Notes: a model not told the origin generated them from the sequence alone. A DNA stretch of 5,066 bases from Methanobacteriota archaeon (GCA_002725475.1 PBPH01000046.1:1-5066), one strand, 5' to 3'. Shown: positions 1 to 5,066, counted from the first letter of the stretch. Program-made: numbers and translations.

Positions 1-83
1 CTTTAATTGTCAAATCGGGTTTGTCGAAAGCATTGCCTGTTGCATCAAGACCAACTACATGATCACACTTAACTAAATCTGGT
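1..83 (-). repeat. Direct repeat copy A (start of cupredoxin domain, giant gene)
   Basis: Positions 1-83 are identical base for base to 4765-4847, in the same orientation and reading frame. The repeat encodes the final P plus DLVKCDHVVGLDATGNAFDK and PDLTIK of the giant protein in the window. It ends inward at 84 (t versus c) and runs off the window on the other side, so its true length is unknown. Identity at silent positions means recent duplication, gene conversion or misassembly. Confidence 0.97.
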
Positions 84-3000
84 TCTGGCTCAGGTTCTGG
101 CTCAGGTTCAGAAGTCCACCTTATTATTGTTTGTTTTTGAGGCGTTATTAGATTGCCATCAACAATATCAATCTGGAAAGTCATTTGGCCATCTACTGTG
201 AAATTAGGATATGAAGGATCTGCATTTTGTGCCCTCAGCTCTGCTATTGCATCAAACACTGGGCCATCATTTACTAGTACAAAGCCTGCATCTATATTAT
301 GTAAATCTGTTGGGAAATACACAATCCACCAATTATTGGAGAACACAAATGCGTCAAAACTATTATCGTCATCAATCTTAAAACCATTTTGAGTGTAAAC
401 ACCCATACCTAAAGATTCTGAAACTTGGTCATTTATATGAGTGACATTATAAATTTTGGTACCATACAATGGAAGTAGAGGTTCTGGCTCATCAACACCG
501 TTATAAGCCTCACAGAAAGCGACTTCCCAATCTCCCCAAACATCTTCACTGTCATCTGGATAGGCACCACTGGCACAAAGCTCATCAACCTCGACACAGA
601 ATTCATGCCCTTCATTTCCTTCTGTCTCACAGAAATCTACCAGCAATTCAGCACATGCTGTTGCATTGGTGTCTGCGTGTTCATCATCACATACAACCTC
701 TGCATCATCACACCAAGTCTGATTTTCTATTGGACAGTCATCCTCTTCAGACACTTCACTGAAATATATGGTAAATGGCCCTTCACCATCAAAAGATACA
801 AACGTATCGTTATCTGAATAATCTACGTCTGGACAACTAGTACAAGATACTTCATCTATTTTATAGGTGTCCAATACTCTAAAATTTATTGTATAAGGAT
901 CATTATCAAGTTCATCATCACCGTAAGGGCAATCTTCATTTCCATCATTAACTTTAGTCATTGATATTTCAACGTGTCCTACAGACTCATCTCCACTGCA
1001 ATCGAACCAATTAATCTCCTCTTCATCCTCGTCGTACTGCGGTTCATCAGCTCCATCGCCACAATCCTCAGTTCCATCATTTACCTTGTTAAATGGAATA
1101 GTCATTTCTTCGCCTTCCATACCTGGCTCCGTTCTACAGTTGAAAAACTCCCCATCCTCTGGAGGCGTGGAAAACGCATGTTGGTCTAATGTTTCATCAA
1201 CGTCCTCAAAGAATAAGAGAAAATCAACTATGAACTGTAACTCTTTGCCTTGATTTTCTCCAAGCATTCCTACTATGTTCTCATCACTAGGTAGAAGATC
1301 CTCAGACCAATTATGTGGCTGTGGAGCTCCCGGAATACCATCTAACTGAGGCATGCCATCATTATCATGATAATCATCATGATCGAAATTGGTATAGGCT
1401 TCACAAATTGAAGCGTTTTCTGCATTTATTGGAGGCGTACACGCAGTGACTACTTCAGCACATCCAGGATCCTCATTTTCTAAGCAATAGTGCGCAACTT
1501 TCCGGCCGCACCTTTCATGGTCACCGCCATCCTCTTCAGCATTACACATATGTTCTAATTCTCGACAGAAGTCTTGATTAGTGAAAGGGCATTCATCGTC
1601 ATCATCATCATCTGATGTCATAGCTACAATGCCATCAATGAAATGATACAATTCATCATGTGAAAGCAAATCATCATCATTAGTGTCAGCATCATTGAAC
1701 AACTCTTCAACATCGTCCCAGTTGAGATCCTCACTCTCATCCTCTTGTTGCCAAGCGTCTTGGAACTCTTGATAGCTAACCTGATCGTCACCATTTGCGT
1801 CTGCAAATTCTATAACTTCTTCAGGAGATGGTACATCATCATCATCATCATCATCTCCAAAGAATCCCATTTCGGACATATTGTATAACAAAACCACTAC
1901 ATTGTTAGCAAAGTCGATATCTGTTATATCTTCATTTTCATAGTTTGTCATGTTTTCAAGAAGTGGAGAAAAGAAAAACTCAAACCAAGAATCTTCGCCA
2001 TCGTCATCATCGTCATGATGATAGTTCTGGAAGTAAGGATTATTTTCATGGGTAAAATAAGCCCTATCATCAGTTTCATCGGGGTCTTCACAAAGATTGT
2101 TATCATCGCCACAAAGCGTTCCTCCCCAAGTCACTAATGGAGTCCCTTCACTGTCATAAATTCCTGCTTCATAGCTACTGCCATTTTGATGTGTATGTTC
2201 TCCTGTTGTAACGAAGACATAATCTCCAGGTTCAAAATTAGACATATCAAAATGACTATCCATATCATCAGGATTACCATTTTCATGACCTGAACTTACA
2301 TACATTAGATTTTCAGACCAATTTGATGCATTAAAACTCCCTTCATACAACCAAACATATACATTTTGCATATGATCTTCTTCTTTGTCAGCGTGGAAAT
2401 ATGCTACATCACTACCTTCAGTTAAAGTGTAAGGCTTAGCTTCGTAGTATGGAAAATAGTTATACTCCTCAGATGCTATTATATGAGACAAATGTACATC
2501 CTCATATTCAAAAAATGAATCTTCAGCAGTAATATCTCCAGTTACATCATCACTAGAACCATTGTCATCATTTGTTATGGAAAGATCATACTCTCCATAG
2601 TGACAATTGTATCCTTCGAATTCATGACTATCTGAATCTTCATTGTATTCCCAGATGTGATGACAAGAATTAGTAACAAATAACGAATAAGACCCAACGT
2701 CGACTTGGGAAGATAAAGTGTGACTGCAAGATACGTAAGTAAAATCATTATAGTCAACATATTCACAAACTCTATAACTTCCATCAATCCAATAAGCATC
2801 AGATGGCATTGGATCATCTTCCCAAAGTCCTTCATACAAGTATACAACAGAAGGTTCAAAATGCTCACCAGTCTCTTCATTATATGTATGACCAATGTCA
2901 ATAGTATAGTTGGCTACTTCATCTTCAGTGATATTGAATTCATGAACATCGTAATATGCAATATCTGGTGGATCCTCATTGCCCCCAAATAGTCCGTCTA

Positions 3001-4174
3001 ATATTTCAGACACAAAGTCAATCAATTCTGACGAAGAATTATCTCCACGGTCGTAAGCTATAGCTTCAAAAATTAAATCAAGCATAATGTCGTCATCGTC
3101 ATAATATCCCCAATCATCATCGCCATCATCGCATGAACCATCGATGTCTATGCAAACGCATGGCTCATCGTTTGGACACATTGGAACAACGTCAGGACCT
3201 TCGGGACATAAAATTCCACCCATAGATTCGGCGTAATCTTCACCATCATTGGAACAATAATAAATTAAATCACCATCTCCAAACACTTCATCACAAAATT
3301 CACCACCGTCGCCAATAATACAAATGTCATAAAATACTTCGAAACAAACCATGGACATATCGTCTTCACAATCTTGAATAATCTCACATTGTTCTTCAGT
3401 CAAATCAGATGGACAACCATGGTCATCACCATGCTCATTAAACTCATTTTCCATGAAGGCGTCAAAACACGAAGCAGTGATTCCTTCAGTCTCTACGTCT
3501 GCCACAATTCCAGTACTTTGGCACCAACTTGCTATCTCATCACGAAATTCATCAGATTCGGTTGCTTCTACAAATGCTCTTAAATGTAAATCCCATTCTG
3601 ATAGGCTTACCATCTCAACCGTTATTTCTTGCCTATGGATATCGAAACCATCATCTCCATCAACACCACATTCAGACATAGGCATGTCAAGTGTAAAAGG
3701 CCAATCTTCTTCTTCAATTATCTCCTCATCGTCATCATCATCCAAATCCTCTTTAAGAAAGGCATAAAACATGTAACAACCTGGAACAAGATCTTCATCT
3801 TCATCGTTCAATATGTCTGAACCAATGGTAAACTCAAAGCTTGTAGGAGGTGAGGAAAATGACTTATCTCCCTGAATATCCACGTTCGTATTCTCAGGTG
3901 TGGAAGGATCGTATGAACGAATTTCCCAGTGAATCATATAATCCGCTCCATCTATAAGTTCAGTGGCTTCAACAGTAATGCTAGCACCACCCTCATTTTC
4001 GTCAAGACTCATTTCATAGTCTTCAATATCTCCACCACTATCAGTTGGAAAAGCATTCAAATATGGCCCATCTTCATGTTCATCTGCCCCTACATTGTAT
4101 GTTGGAACAACAACGAACGCACTCATGACCATCATGAAAAATACAGCTAGCACAGAAATCCTGCTAAAGCTCAT
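1..4174 (-). CDS. Giant acidic modular secreted protein with C-terminal cupredoxin domain (3' partial)
   Basis: One open frame of 1391 codons runs from the ATG at 4174-4172 through position 2 and is still open at the window edge, so the C-terminus is missing. Residues 1-30 form a Sec signal peptide, so the product should be exported. Visible modules are: an N-terminal beta-rich region (about 31-180), Cys-rich modules (254-307, 862-924, 1147-1221), two related PPC-like beta sandwiches (about 404-535 and 559-690), an EF-hand pair (792-841), two LDLa-like motifs (1013-1044, 1059-1088), a CxxC beta domain (about 1089-1142), an unassigned beta region (about 1229-1352), an EP linker (1356-1365) and the first 26 residues of a cupredoxin domain. 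By my count it has 45 Cys and at least 15 N-X-S/T sequons, and Asp and Glu are dominant throughout. I infer a disulfide-stabilised, calcium-binding surface protein with a membrane-anchored copper domain like its neighbour's. I recognise no named family for the whole, and the function is unknown. Confidence 0.9.
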   Translation of the reverse strand, partial: MSFSRISVLAVFFMMVMSAFVVVPTYNVGADEHEDGPYLNAFPTDSGGDIEDYEMSLDENEGGASITVEATELIDGADYMIHWEIRSYDPSTPENTNVDIQGDKSFSSPPTSFEFTIGSDILNDEDEDLVPGCYMFYAFLKEDLDDDDDEEIIEEEDWPFTLDMPMSECGVDGDDGFDIHRQEITVEMVSLSEWDLHLRAFVEATESDEFRDEIASWCQSTGIVADVETEGITASCFDAFMENEFNEHGDDHGCPSDLTEEQCEIIQDCEDDMSMVCFEVFYDICIIGDGGEFCDEVFGDGDLIYYCSNDGEDYAESMGGILCPEGPDVVPMCPNDEPCVCIDIDGSCDDGDDDWGYYDDDDIMLDLIFEAIAYDRGDNSSSELIDFVSEILDGLFGGNEDPPDIAYYDVHEFNITEDEVANYTIDIGHTYNEETGEHFEPSVVYLYEGLWEDDPMPSDAYWIDGSYRVCEYVDYNDFTYVSCSHTLSSQVDVGSYSLFVTNSCHHIWEYNEDSDSHEFEGYNCHYGEYDLSITNDDNGSSDDVTGDITAEDSFFEYEDVHLSHIIASEEYNYFPYYEAKPYTLTEGSDVAYFHADKEEDHMQNVYVWLYEGSFNASNWSENLMYVSSGHENGNPDDMDSHFDMSNFEPGDYVFVTTGEHTHQNGSSYEAGIYDSEGTPLVTWGGTLCGDDNNLCEDPDETDDRAYFTHENNPYFQNYHHDDDDDGEDSWFEFFFSPLLENMTNYENEDITDIDFANNVVVLLYNMSEMGFFGDDDDDDDVPSPEEVIEFADANGDDQVSYQEFQDAWQQEDESEDLNWDDVEELFNDADTNDDDLLSHDELYHFIDGIVAMTSDDDDDDECPFTNQDFCRELEHMCNAEEDGGDHERCGRKVAHYCLENEDPGCAEVVTACTPPINAENASICEAYTNFDHDDYHDNDGMPQLDGIPGAPQPHNWSEDLLPSDENIVGMLGENQGKELQFIVDFLLFFEDVDETLDQHAFSTPPEDGEFFNCRTEPGMEGEEMTIPFNKVNDGTEDCGDGADEPQYDEDEEEINWFDCSGDESVGHVEISMTKVNDGNEDCPYGDDELDNDPYTINFRVLDTYKIDEVSCTSCPDVDYSDNDTFVSFDGEGPFTIYFSEVSEEDDCPIENQTWCDDAEVVCDDEHADTNATACAELLVDFCETEGNEGHEFCVEVDELCASGAYPDDSEDVWGDWEVAFCEAYNGVDEPEPLLPLYGTKIYNVTHINDQVSESLGMGVYTQNGFKIDDDNSFDAFVFSNNWWIVYFPTDLHNIDAGFVLVNDGPVFDAIAELRAQNADPSYPNFTVDGQMTFQIDIVDGNLITPQKQTIIRWTSEPEPEPEPEPDLVKCDHVVGLDATGNAFDKPDLTIK
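81..109 (-). repeat. 12-bp tandem repeat encoding a Glu-Pro linker
   Basis: The plus-strand unit ggttctggctca occurs twice in a row (81-92 and 93-104) and continues as ggttc. On the coding strand this gives EPEPEPEPEP (residues 1356-1365), a stiff acidic linker just before the cupredoxin domain. The upstream paralogue has no such linker; SGP stands in its place. Confidence 0.9.
512..736 (-). repeat. Cys-rich module, copy 3
   Basis: Residues 1147-1221. Eight Cys have gaps of 7, 6, 11, 7, 10, 6 and 20, matching copy 2 except for two insertions in the second half. It starts CPIENQTWC and ends FCEAYNGVD. The upstream paralogous gene lacks this module entirely: it passes from the CxxC beta domain straight to the cupredoxin domain. 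Confidence 0.8.
911..1000 (-). repeat. LDL-receptor class A-like calcium motif, copy 2
   Basis: Residues 1059-1088. WFDC corresponds to FFNC of copy 1 and KVNDGNEDCPYGDDE to KVNDGTEDCGDGADE. The acidic cage residues D, E, D, D, D and E are kept. It is followed directly by a beta domain with an SCTSC motif (residues about 1089-1142) that is also found after the matching motif in the upstream gene. Confidence 0.6.
1043..1138 (-). repeat. LDL-receptor class A-like calcium motif, copy 1
   Basis: Residues 1013-1044 carry FNC, then an IP pair, then VNDGTEDCGDGADE. This follows the LDLa order FxC, IP, CDGxxDCxDGSDE, in which the acidic residues bind calcium. The Cys normally before DG is replaced by Asn, so the disulfide pattern is altered. 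Repeated at 1059-1088 and in the upstream gene. Confidence 0.6.
1403..1591 (-). repeat. Cys-rich module, copy 2
   Basis: Residues 862-924 of the giant protein. Eight Cys are separated by 7, 6, 11, 7, 7, 6 and 11 residues, and the module ends in CEAY. Copy 3 has gaps of 7, 6, 11, 7, 10, 6 and 20 and also ends in CEAY, so the two are clearly homologous. Both start with CP and a conserved NQ before an aromatic residue and the second Cys. An even Cys number suggests a self-contained disulfide-bonded unit. I recognise no named family. Confidence 0.8.
1652..1801 (-). other. EF-hand calcium-binding pair
   Basis: Two canonical 12-residue EF-hand loops lie 26 residues apart. Loop 1 is DANGDDQVSYQE (residues 792-803), with D1, N3, D5, Q7, S9 and E12. 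Loop 2 is DTNDDDLLSHDE (830-841), with D1, N3, D5, L7, S9 and E12. The hydrophobic residue at loop position 8 (V or L) and flanking amphipathic helices (EEVIEFA, FQDAW, VEELFN, LYHFIDG) complete both hands. Known EF-hands bind calcium through these positions. A run of seven Asp precedes the pair. Confidence 0.9.
1835..1855 (-). repeat. Trinucleotide repeat encoding seven Asp
   Basis: Seven uninterrupted copies of ATC on the plus strand (GAT on the coding strand) encode residues 774-780, just before the EF-hand pair. Shorter, less pure Asp runs occur at 1598-1612, 2000-2014 and in the N-terminal domain near 3731-3745. The perfect run with one codon suggests growth by replication slippage. The acidic run may add weak calcium binding or act as a linker. 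Confidence 0.9.
2105..2500 (-). repeat. PPC-like beta-sandwich domain, copy 2
   Basis: Residues about 559-690. The order matches copy 1: VYVWLYEG corresponds to VVYLYEG, FEPGDYVFVTTGEHTH corresponds to VDVGSYSLFVTNSCHH, and a last strand follows (YEAGIYDSEG). DNA identity between the copies is low, so this is an old internal duplication. Sequons NAS, NWS and NGS suggest a glycosylated outer surface. The fold call is by pattern only. Confidence 0.5.
2570..2965 (-). repeat. PPC-like beta-sandwich domain, copy 1
   Basis: Residues about 404-535. Alternating hydrophobic strands surround the motif VVYLYEG, later VDVGSYSLFVTN and a final GEYDLSI strand. This resembles the bacterial and archaeal pre-peptidase C-terminal (PPC) type fold, in which YxLxV strands follow a xxGxY turn. 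The next 130-residue block repeats the same order. Two Cys pairs and several N-glycosylation sequons occur here. The fold assignment is by pattern only. Confidence 0.5.
3254..3415 (-). repeat. Cys-rich module, copy 1 (most divergent)
   Basis: Residues 254-307 of the giant protein. Cys residues lie at 254, 263, 269, 277, 285, 294 and 307. The first-to-third Cys distance (15 residues) and the 7-residue gap between the fourth and fifth Cys match the two clearer copies at 862-924 and 1147-1221. It begins CPSDLTEEQC, comparable to CPFTNQDFC and CPIENQTWC. The flanks hold more Cys (221 to 253 and 323 to 348), including a CVC pair. Membership in the repeat family is an inference from spacing. Confidence 0.5.
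4085..4174 (-). other. Sec signal peptide of the giant protein
   Basis: The first 30 residues show a short basic N-region (Arg5), a long hydrophobic core (about residues 6-23, LAVFFMMVMSAFVVV within it) and a small-residue end, NVGA, before the acidic mature start DEHEDG. This fits Sec export with signal peptidase I cleavage near Ala30/Asp31. It also supports the ATG at 4174 as the start, because a start further in would lose the signal. There is no lipobox Cys, so it is not a lipoprotein. Confidence 0.85.
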
Positions 4175-4192
4175 AGCATGTGACTAATATTT

Positions 4193-4204
4193 GTGTATAT
4201 ATAA
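4193..4204 (-). promoter_or_regulatory. Archaeal TATA box for the giant gene, probably leaderless
   Basis: The coding strand reads TTATATATACAC here. Its centre (about 4200) is 26 bp upstream of the ATG at 4174. Archaeal transcription usually starts 22-27 bp after the TATA centre, so the start would fall at or next to the ATG. No Shine-Dalgarno sequence precedes the ATG, which agrees with a leaderless mRNA. No clear BRE could be picked out upstream. Confidence 0.65.
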
Positions 4205-4275
4205 CTGACACTTTGCTACGGATTAATACACCTGAGCACAAATTATTGAAGAAGGAAAGTTTGAATTCATTTCAG

Positions 4276-4282
4276 AAAAAAA
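4276..4282 (-). terminator. Oligo-T tract, likely terminator of the cupredoxin gene
   Basis: Seven A on the plus strand give T7 on the transcribed coding strand, about 118 nt after the stop codon of the cupredoxin gene and beyond a strong hairpin. Archaeal RNA polymerase terminates at oligo-T tracts without needing a hairpin. The tract also lies upstream of the TATA box of the next gene, as expected if the two genes are separate transcripts. Confidence 0.45.
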
Positions 4283-4309
4283 GCTAGGGAGGCAAGGGGC
4301 AAACTGCTG

Positions 4310-4321
4310 TAAATGCATTTA
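4310..4321. repeat. 12-bp perfect palindrome in the intergenic region
   Basis: taaatgcattta reads the same on both strands. It overlaps a TATA-like TTATAAAT on the minus strand. It could be a dimeric regulator site or a chance event in AT-rich DNA, and nothing else supports a function. Confidence 0.3.
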
Positions 4322-4326
4322 TAAGA

Positions 4327-4368
4327 GCAAAAATCACAAAACTAGAATTCGGATTTTGCGATTTTTGC
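4327..4368 (-). terminator. Long hairpin in the 3' region after the cupredoxin gene
   Basis: Arms 4327-4341 and 4354-4368 are inverted repeats of 15 bp with a single mismatch, which becomes a G-U pair in the RNA, around a 12-nt loop. The hairpin begins 32 nt after the stop codon at 4400-4402. The strand transcribed from the cupredoxin gene carries TTTTT within its second arm, and T7 follows about 45 nt later. It may protect the mRNA 3' end or aid termination. Confidence 0.55.
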
Positions 4369-4399
4369 CTTCATTTATCAGATATGCCTGTACTGTATT

Positions 4400-5066
4400 C
4401 TAATCTACTTTACGACGTAGACCTGCAGCACCAACCAACATTAAGGCGCCAACAACGAAACCTATGCTTGGTATGCCTGCTTCATCCAATGCTTCTTGAA
4501 CAGGATCATCTGGTGTTCCTTCACCAACAACAACTCTTCCTACCATACCCATAGCTGCATGTGGCTCACATACATAGTAATGTGTCGAGTTGTCTTCTGT
4601 GAAAGTGTACCTGAAATCAACTGTCGTAGATGGAACGCCACTGCTGAAGCCTCCAGTAACAGTCACTTCAGAAATATTCATTCCTTCCTGATAATCGGAC
4701 TTAAGCTCAAGAACATTGTGCTCTAATGCAGCATCTGTCCACTGCCAACAAACCGTCTCTCCAACTTTAATTGTCAAATCGGGTTTGTCGAAAGCATTGC
4801 CTGTTGCATCAAGACCAACTACATGATCACACTTAACTAAATCTGGTCCTGATAAATCCTTGAATATTATACTAAAATCATCATCGTTTCCAATTGTAAA
4901 TGTTACTGTTGTTTTATCAGCAGATATTGATGAATTAGTACAGTTGTTACATGAAACAATCTCGTACCCAGGTAATACACGCAAAGTGGCGTTTATTATT
5001 TCGGAATCGCCATCATCATAGGGATCCACACCTTCATCGGCTCCATTAGGACAATCCTCGGTTCCA
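4400..5066 (-). CDS. Surface protein with plastocyanin-like copper domain and C-terminal anchor (5' partial)
   Basis: The frame is open from the window edge to TAG at 4400-4402, so the N-terminus is missing. A GTG at 5029 is not the start, because in-frame homology to the giant protein (GTEDCPNGADE) lies upstream of it. Domains in order: the end of an LDLa-like motif, a beta domain with SCNNC, a cupredoxin domain of about 106 residues (4843-4526), an acidic Pro-containing linker and a hydrophobic C-terminal segment ending RRKVD. Type 1 copper ligands are visible: His in EHNV, then Cys, His and Met in VCEPHAAMGM with the plastocyanin spacing C-x2-H-x4-M. The family carries single electrons or binds copper outside the cell. 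Whether this one transfers electrons is not shown. It sits 225 bp upstream of a longer paralogue on the same strand. Confidence 0.9.
   Translation of the reverse strand, partial: GTEDCPNGADEGVDPYDDGDSEIINATLRVLPGYEIVSCNNCTNSSISADKTTVTFTIGNDDDFSIIFKDLSGPDLVKCDHVVGLDATGNAFDKPDLTIKVGETVCWQWTDAALEHNVLELKSDYQEGMNISEVTVTGGFSSGVPSTTVDFRYTFTEDNSTHYYVCEPHAAMGMVGRVVVGEGTPDDPVQEALDEAGIPSIGFVVGALMLVGAAGLRRKVD
4403..4486 (-). other. C-terminal membrane anchor or sorting signal
   Basis: The last 28 residues run from DEAG through a hydrophobic stretch, IPSIGFVVGALMLVGAAGL, to a basic end, RRKVD. This is the three-part layout (small motif, membrane helix, basic cluster) of archaeosortase-processed tails such as PGF-CTERM, but the PGF signature itself is absent and IPSIG stands in its place. 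It may be a variant sorting signal or a plain C-terminal anchor. Either way the copper domain would face outward. Confidence 0.65.
4526..4843 (-). other. Cupredoxin (type 1 copper) domain
   Basis: The domain of about 106 residues starts at DLVKCDHVV and ends at GRVVV. Ligand codons are His at 4718-4720, Cys at 4568-4570, His at 4559-4561 and Met at 4544-4546. Two further Cys (KCDH and VCWQW) could form a disulfide. The size and the YxCxPHxxxGMxGxxxV-type ending match plastocyanin and halocyanin. All four expected ligands are present, so copper binding is likely. Confidence 0.9.
4765..4847 (-). repeat. Direct repeat copy B (start of cupredoxin domain, upstream gene)
   Basis: Identical over 83 bp to positions 1-83, at a fixed offset of 4764 bp. 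Beyond 4847 the two genes diverge at once: this copy continues into SGP and a beta domain, the other into the EP linker. Confidence 0.97.
5033..5066 (-). repeat. LDLa-like motif, copy 3 (partial)
   Basis: GTEDCPNGADE at the open edge of the upstream gene matches GTEDCGDGADE and GNEDCPYGDDE of the giant protein. At DNA level 28 of 34 bases agree with 1043-1076. The N-terminal half of the motif lies outside the window. Confidence 0.6.

Noticed and set aside
1598..1855. Repeated ATC/CATCAT tracts as a possible CRISPR or structural repeat
   Set aside because: They are in-frame Asp codon runs inside the coding sequence, with no spacer-repeat layout.
1624..2901. Short minus-strand frames at 433-630, 1624-1806 and 2575-2901
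   Set aside because: They are out-of-frame shadows within the giant gene, Met- and Leu-rich readings of the same GAT/GAA-rich DNA with no motifs.
153..4150. Many plus-strand open frames of 60-104 codons across the window
   Set aside because: They lie antisense to the 1391-codon minus-strand frame, show low-complexity Ser-, His- or Ile-rich translations caused by antisense GAT/GAA codons, and lack domains or promoters. Frame 4496-4726 is likewise antisense to the cupredoxin gene.
4171..4179. Two-codon upstream ORF (ATG CTA TGA) overlapping the giant gene start
   Set aside because: The predicted transcription start is at about 4175, which would leave this ATG out of the mRNA. The overlap is probably chance.
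4175..4399. A tRNA or small RNA gene in the intergenic region
   Set aside because: No cloverleaf, CCA end or T-arm consensus was seen. Only the hairpin, oligo-T and promoter-like signals stand out.
5027..5029. GTG as start codon of the cupredoxin gene
   Set aside because: The frame stays open to the window edge and the upstream residues GTEDCPNGADE are homologous to the giant protein. There is no signal peptide after the GTG, so the true start lies outside the window.
1..5066. A mobile element carrying the duplicated segment
   Set aside because: No transposase, integrase or terminal inverted repeats are visible. The 83-bp repeat is coding and in frame in both genes, which gene duplication or conversion explains better.

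Overview
The window looks like part of a planktonic marine archaeal genome, most likely Marine Group II (Candidatus Poseidoniales) or a close relative. The reasons are AT-rich DNA, very acidic secreted proteins, a plastocyanin-like domain followed by a short C-terminal membrane anchor, and a TATA box placed about 26 bp before a start codon that has no Shine-Dalgarno sequence. The group assignment is inferred from protein style; no marker gene is present.

Both genes lie on the minus strand and both run off the window. Read in transcription order, the first (5066 to 4400, 5' end missing) encodes the C-terminal part of an exported protein: an LDL-receptor-A-like calcium motif remnant, a small beta domain with a CxxC pair, a complete type 1 copper (cupredoxin) domain, and a C-terminal hydrophobic anchor ending in basic residues. 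A 225-bp intergenic stretch follows, with a strong hairpin, an oligo-T tract, a 12-bp palindrome and a TATA box.

The second gene (4174 to beyond 1, 3' end missing) fills the rest of the window with 1391 uninterrupted codons. It has a Sec signal peptide and is a very acidic, Cys-rich modular surface protein. Its modules in order are an N-terminal beta domain, a Cys-rich module, two related PPC-like beta-sandwich domains, an EF-hand pair, a second Cys-rich module, two LDLa-like motifs, a CxxC beta domain, a third Cys-rich module, an unassigned beta domain, an EPEPEPEPEP linker, and the start of a cupredoxin domain cut by the window edge.

The two genes are paralogues at their C-terminal ends. 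The last 83 nt of the large gene inside the window are identical, third codon positions included, to the matching part of the first gene. This suggests recent duplication or gene conversion, or possibly an assembly artefact at a repeat. Together they look like neighbouring members of a family of cell-surface proteins that mix calcium-binding and disulfide-rich modules with a common copper-binding, membrane-anchored tail. Their actual role is not known from sequence. No RNA gene, mobile element or CRISPR array was seen.
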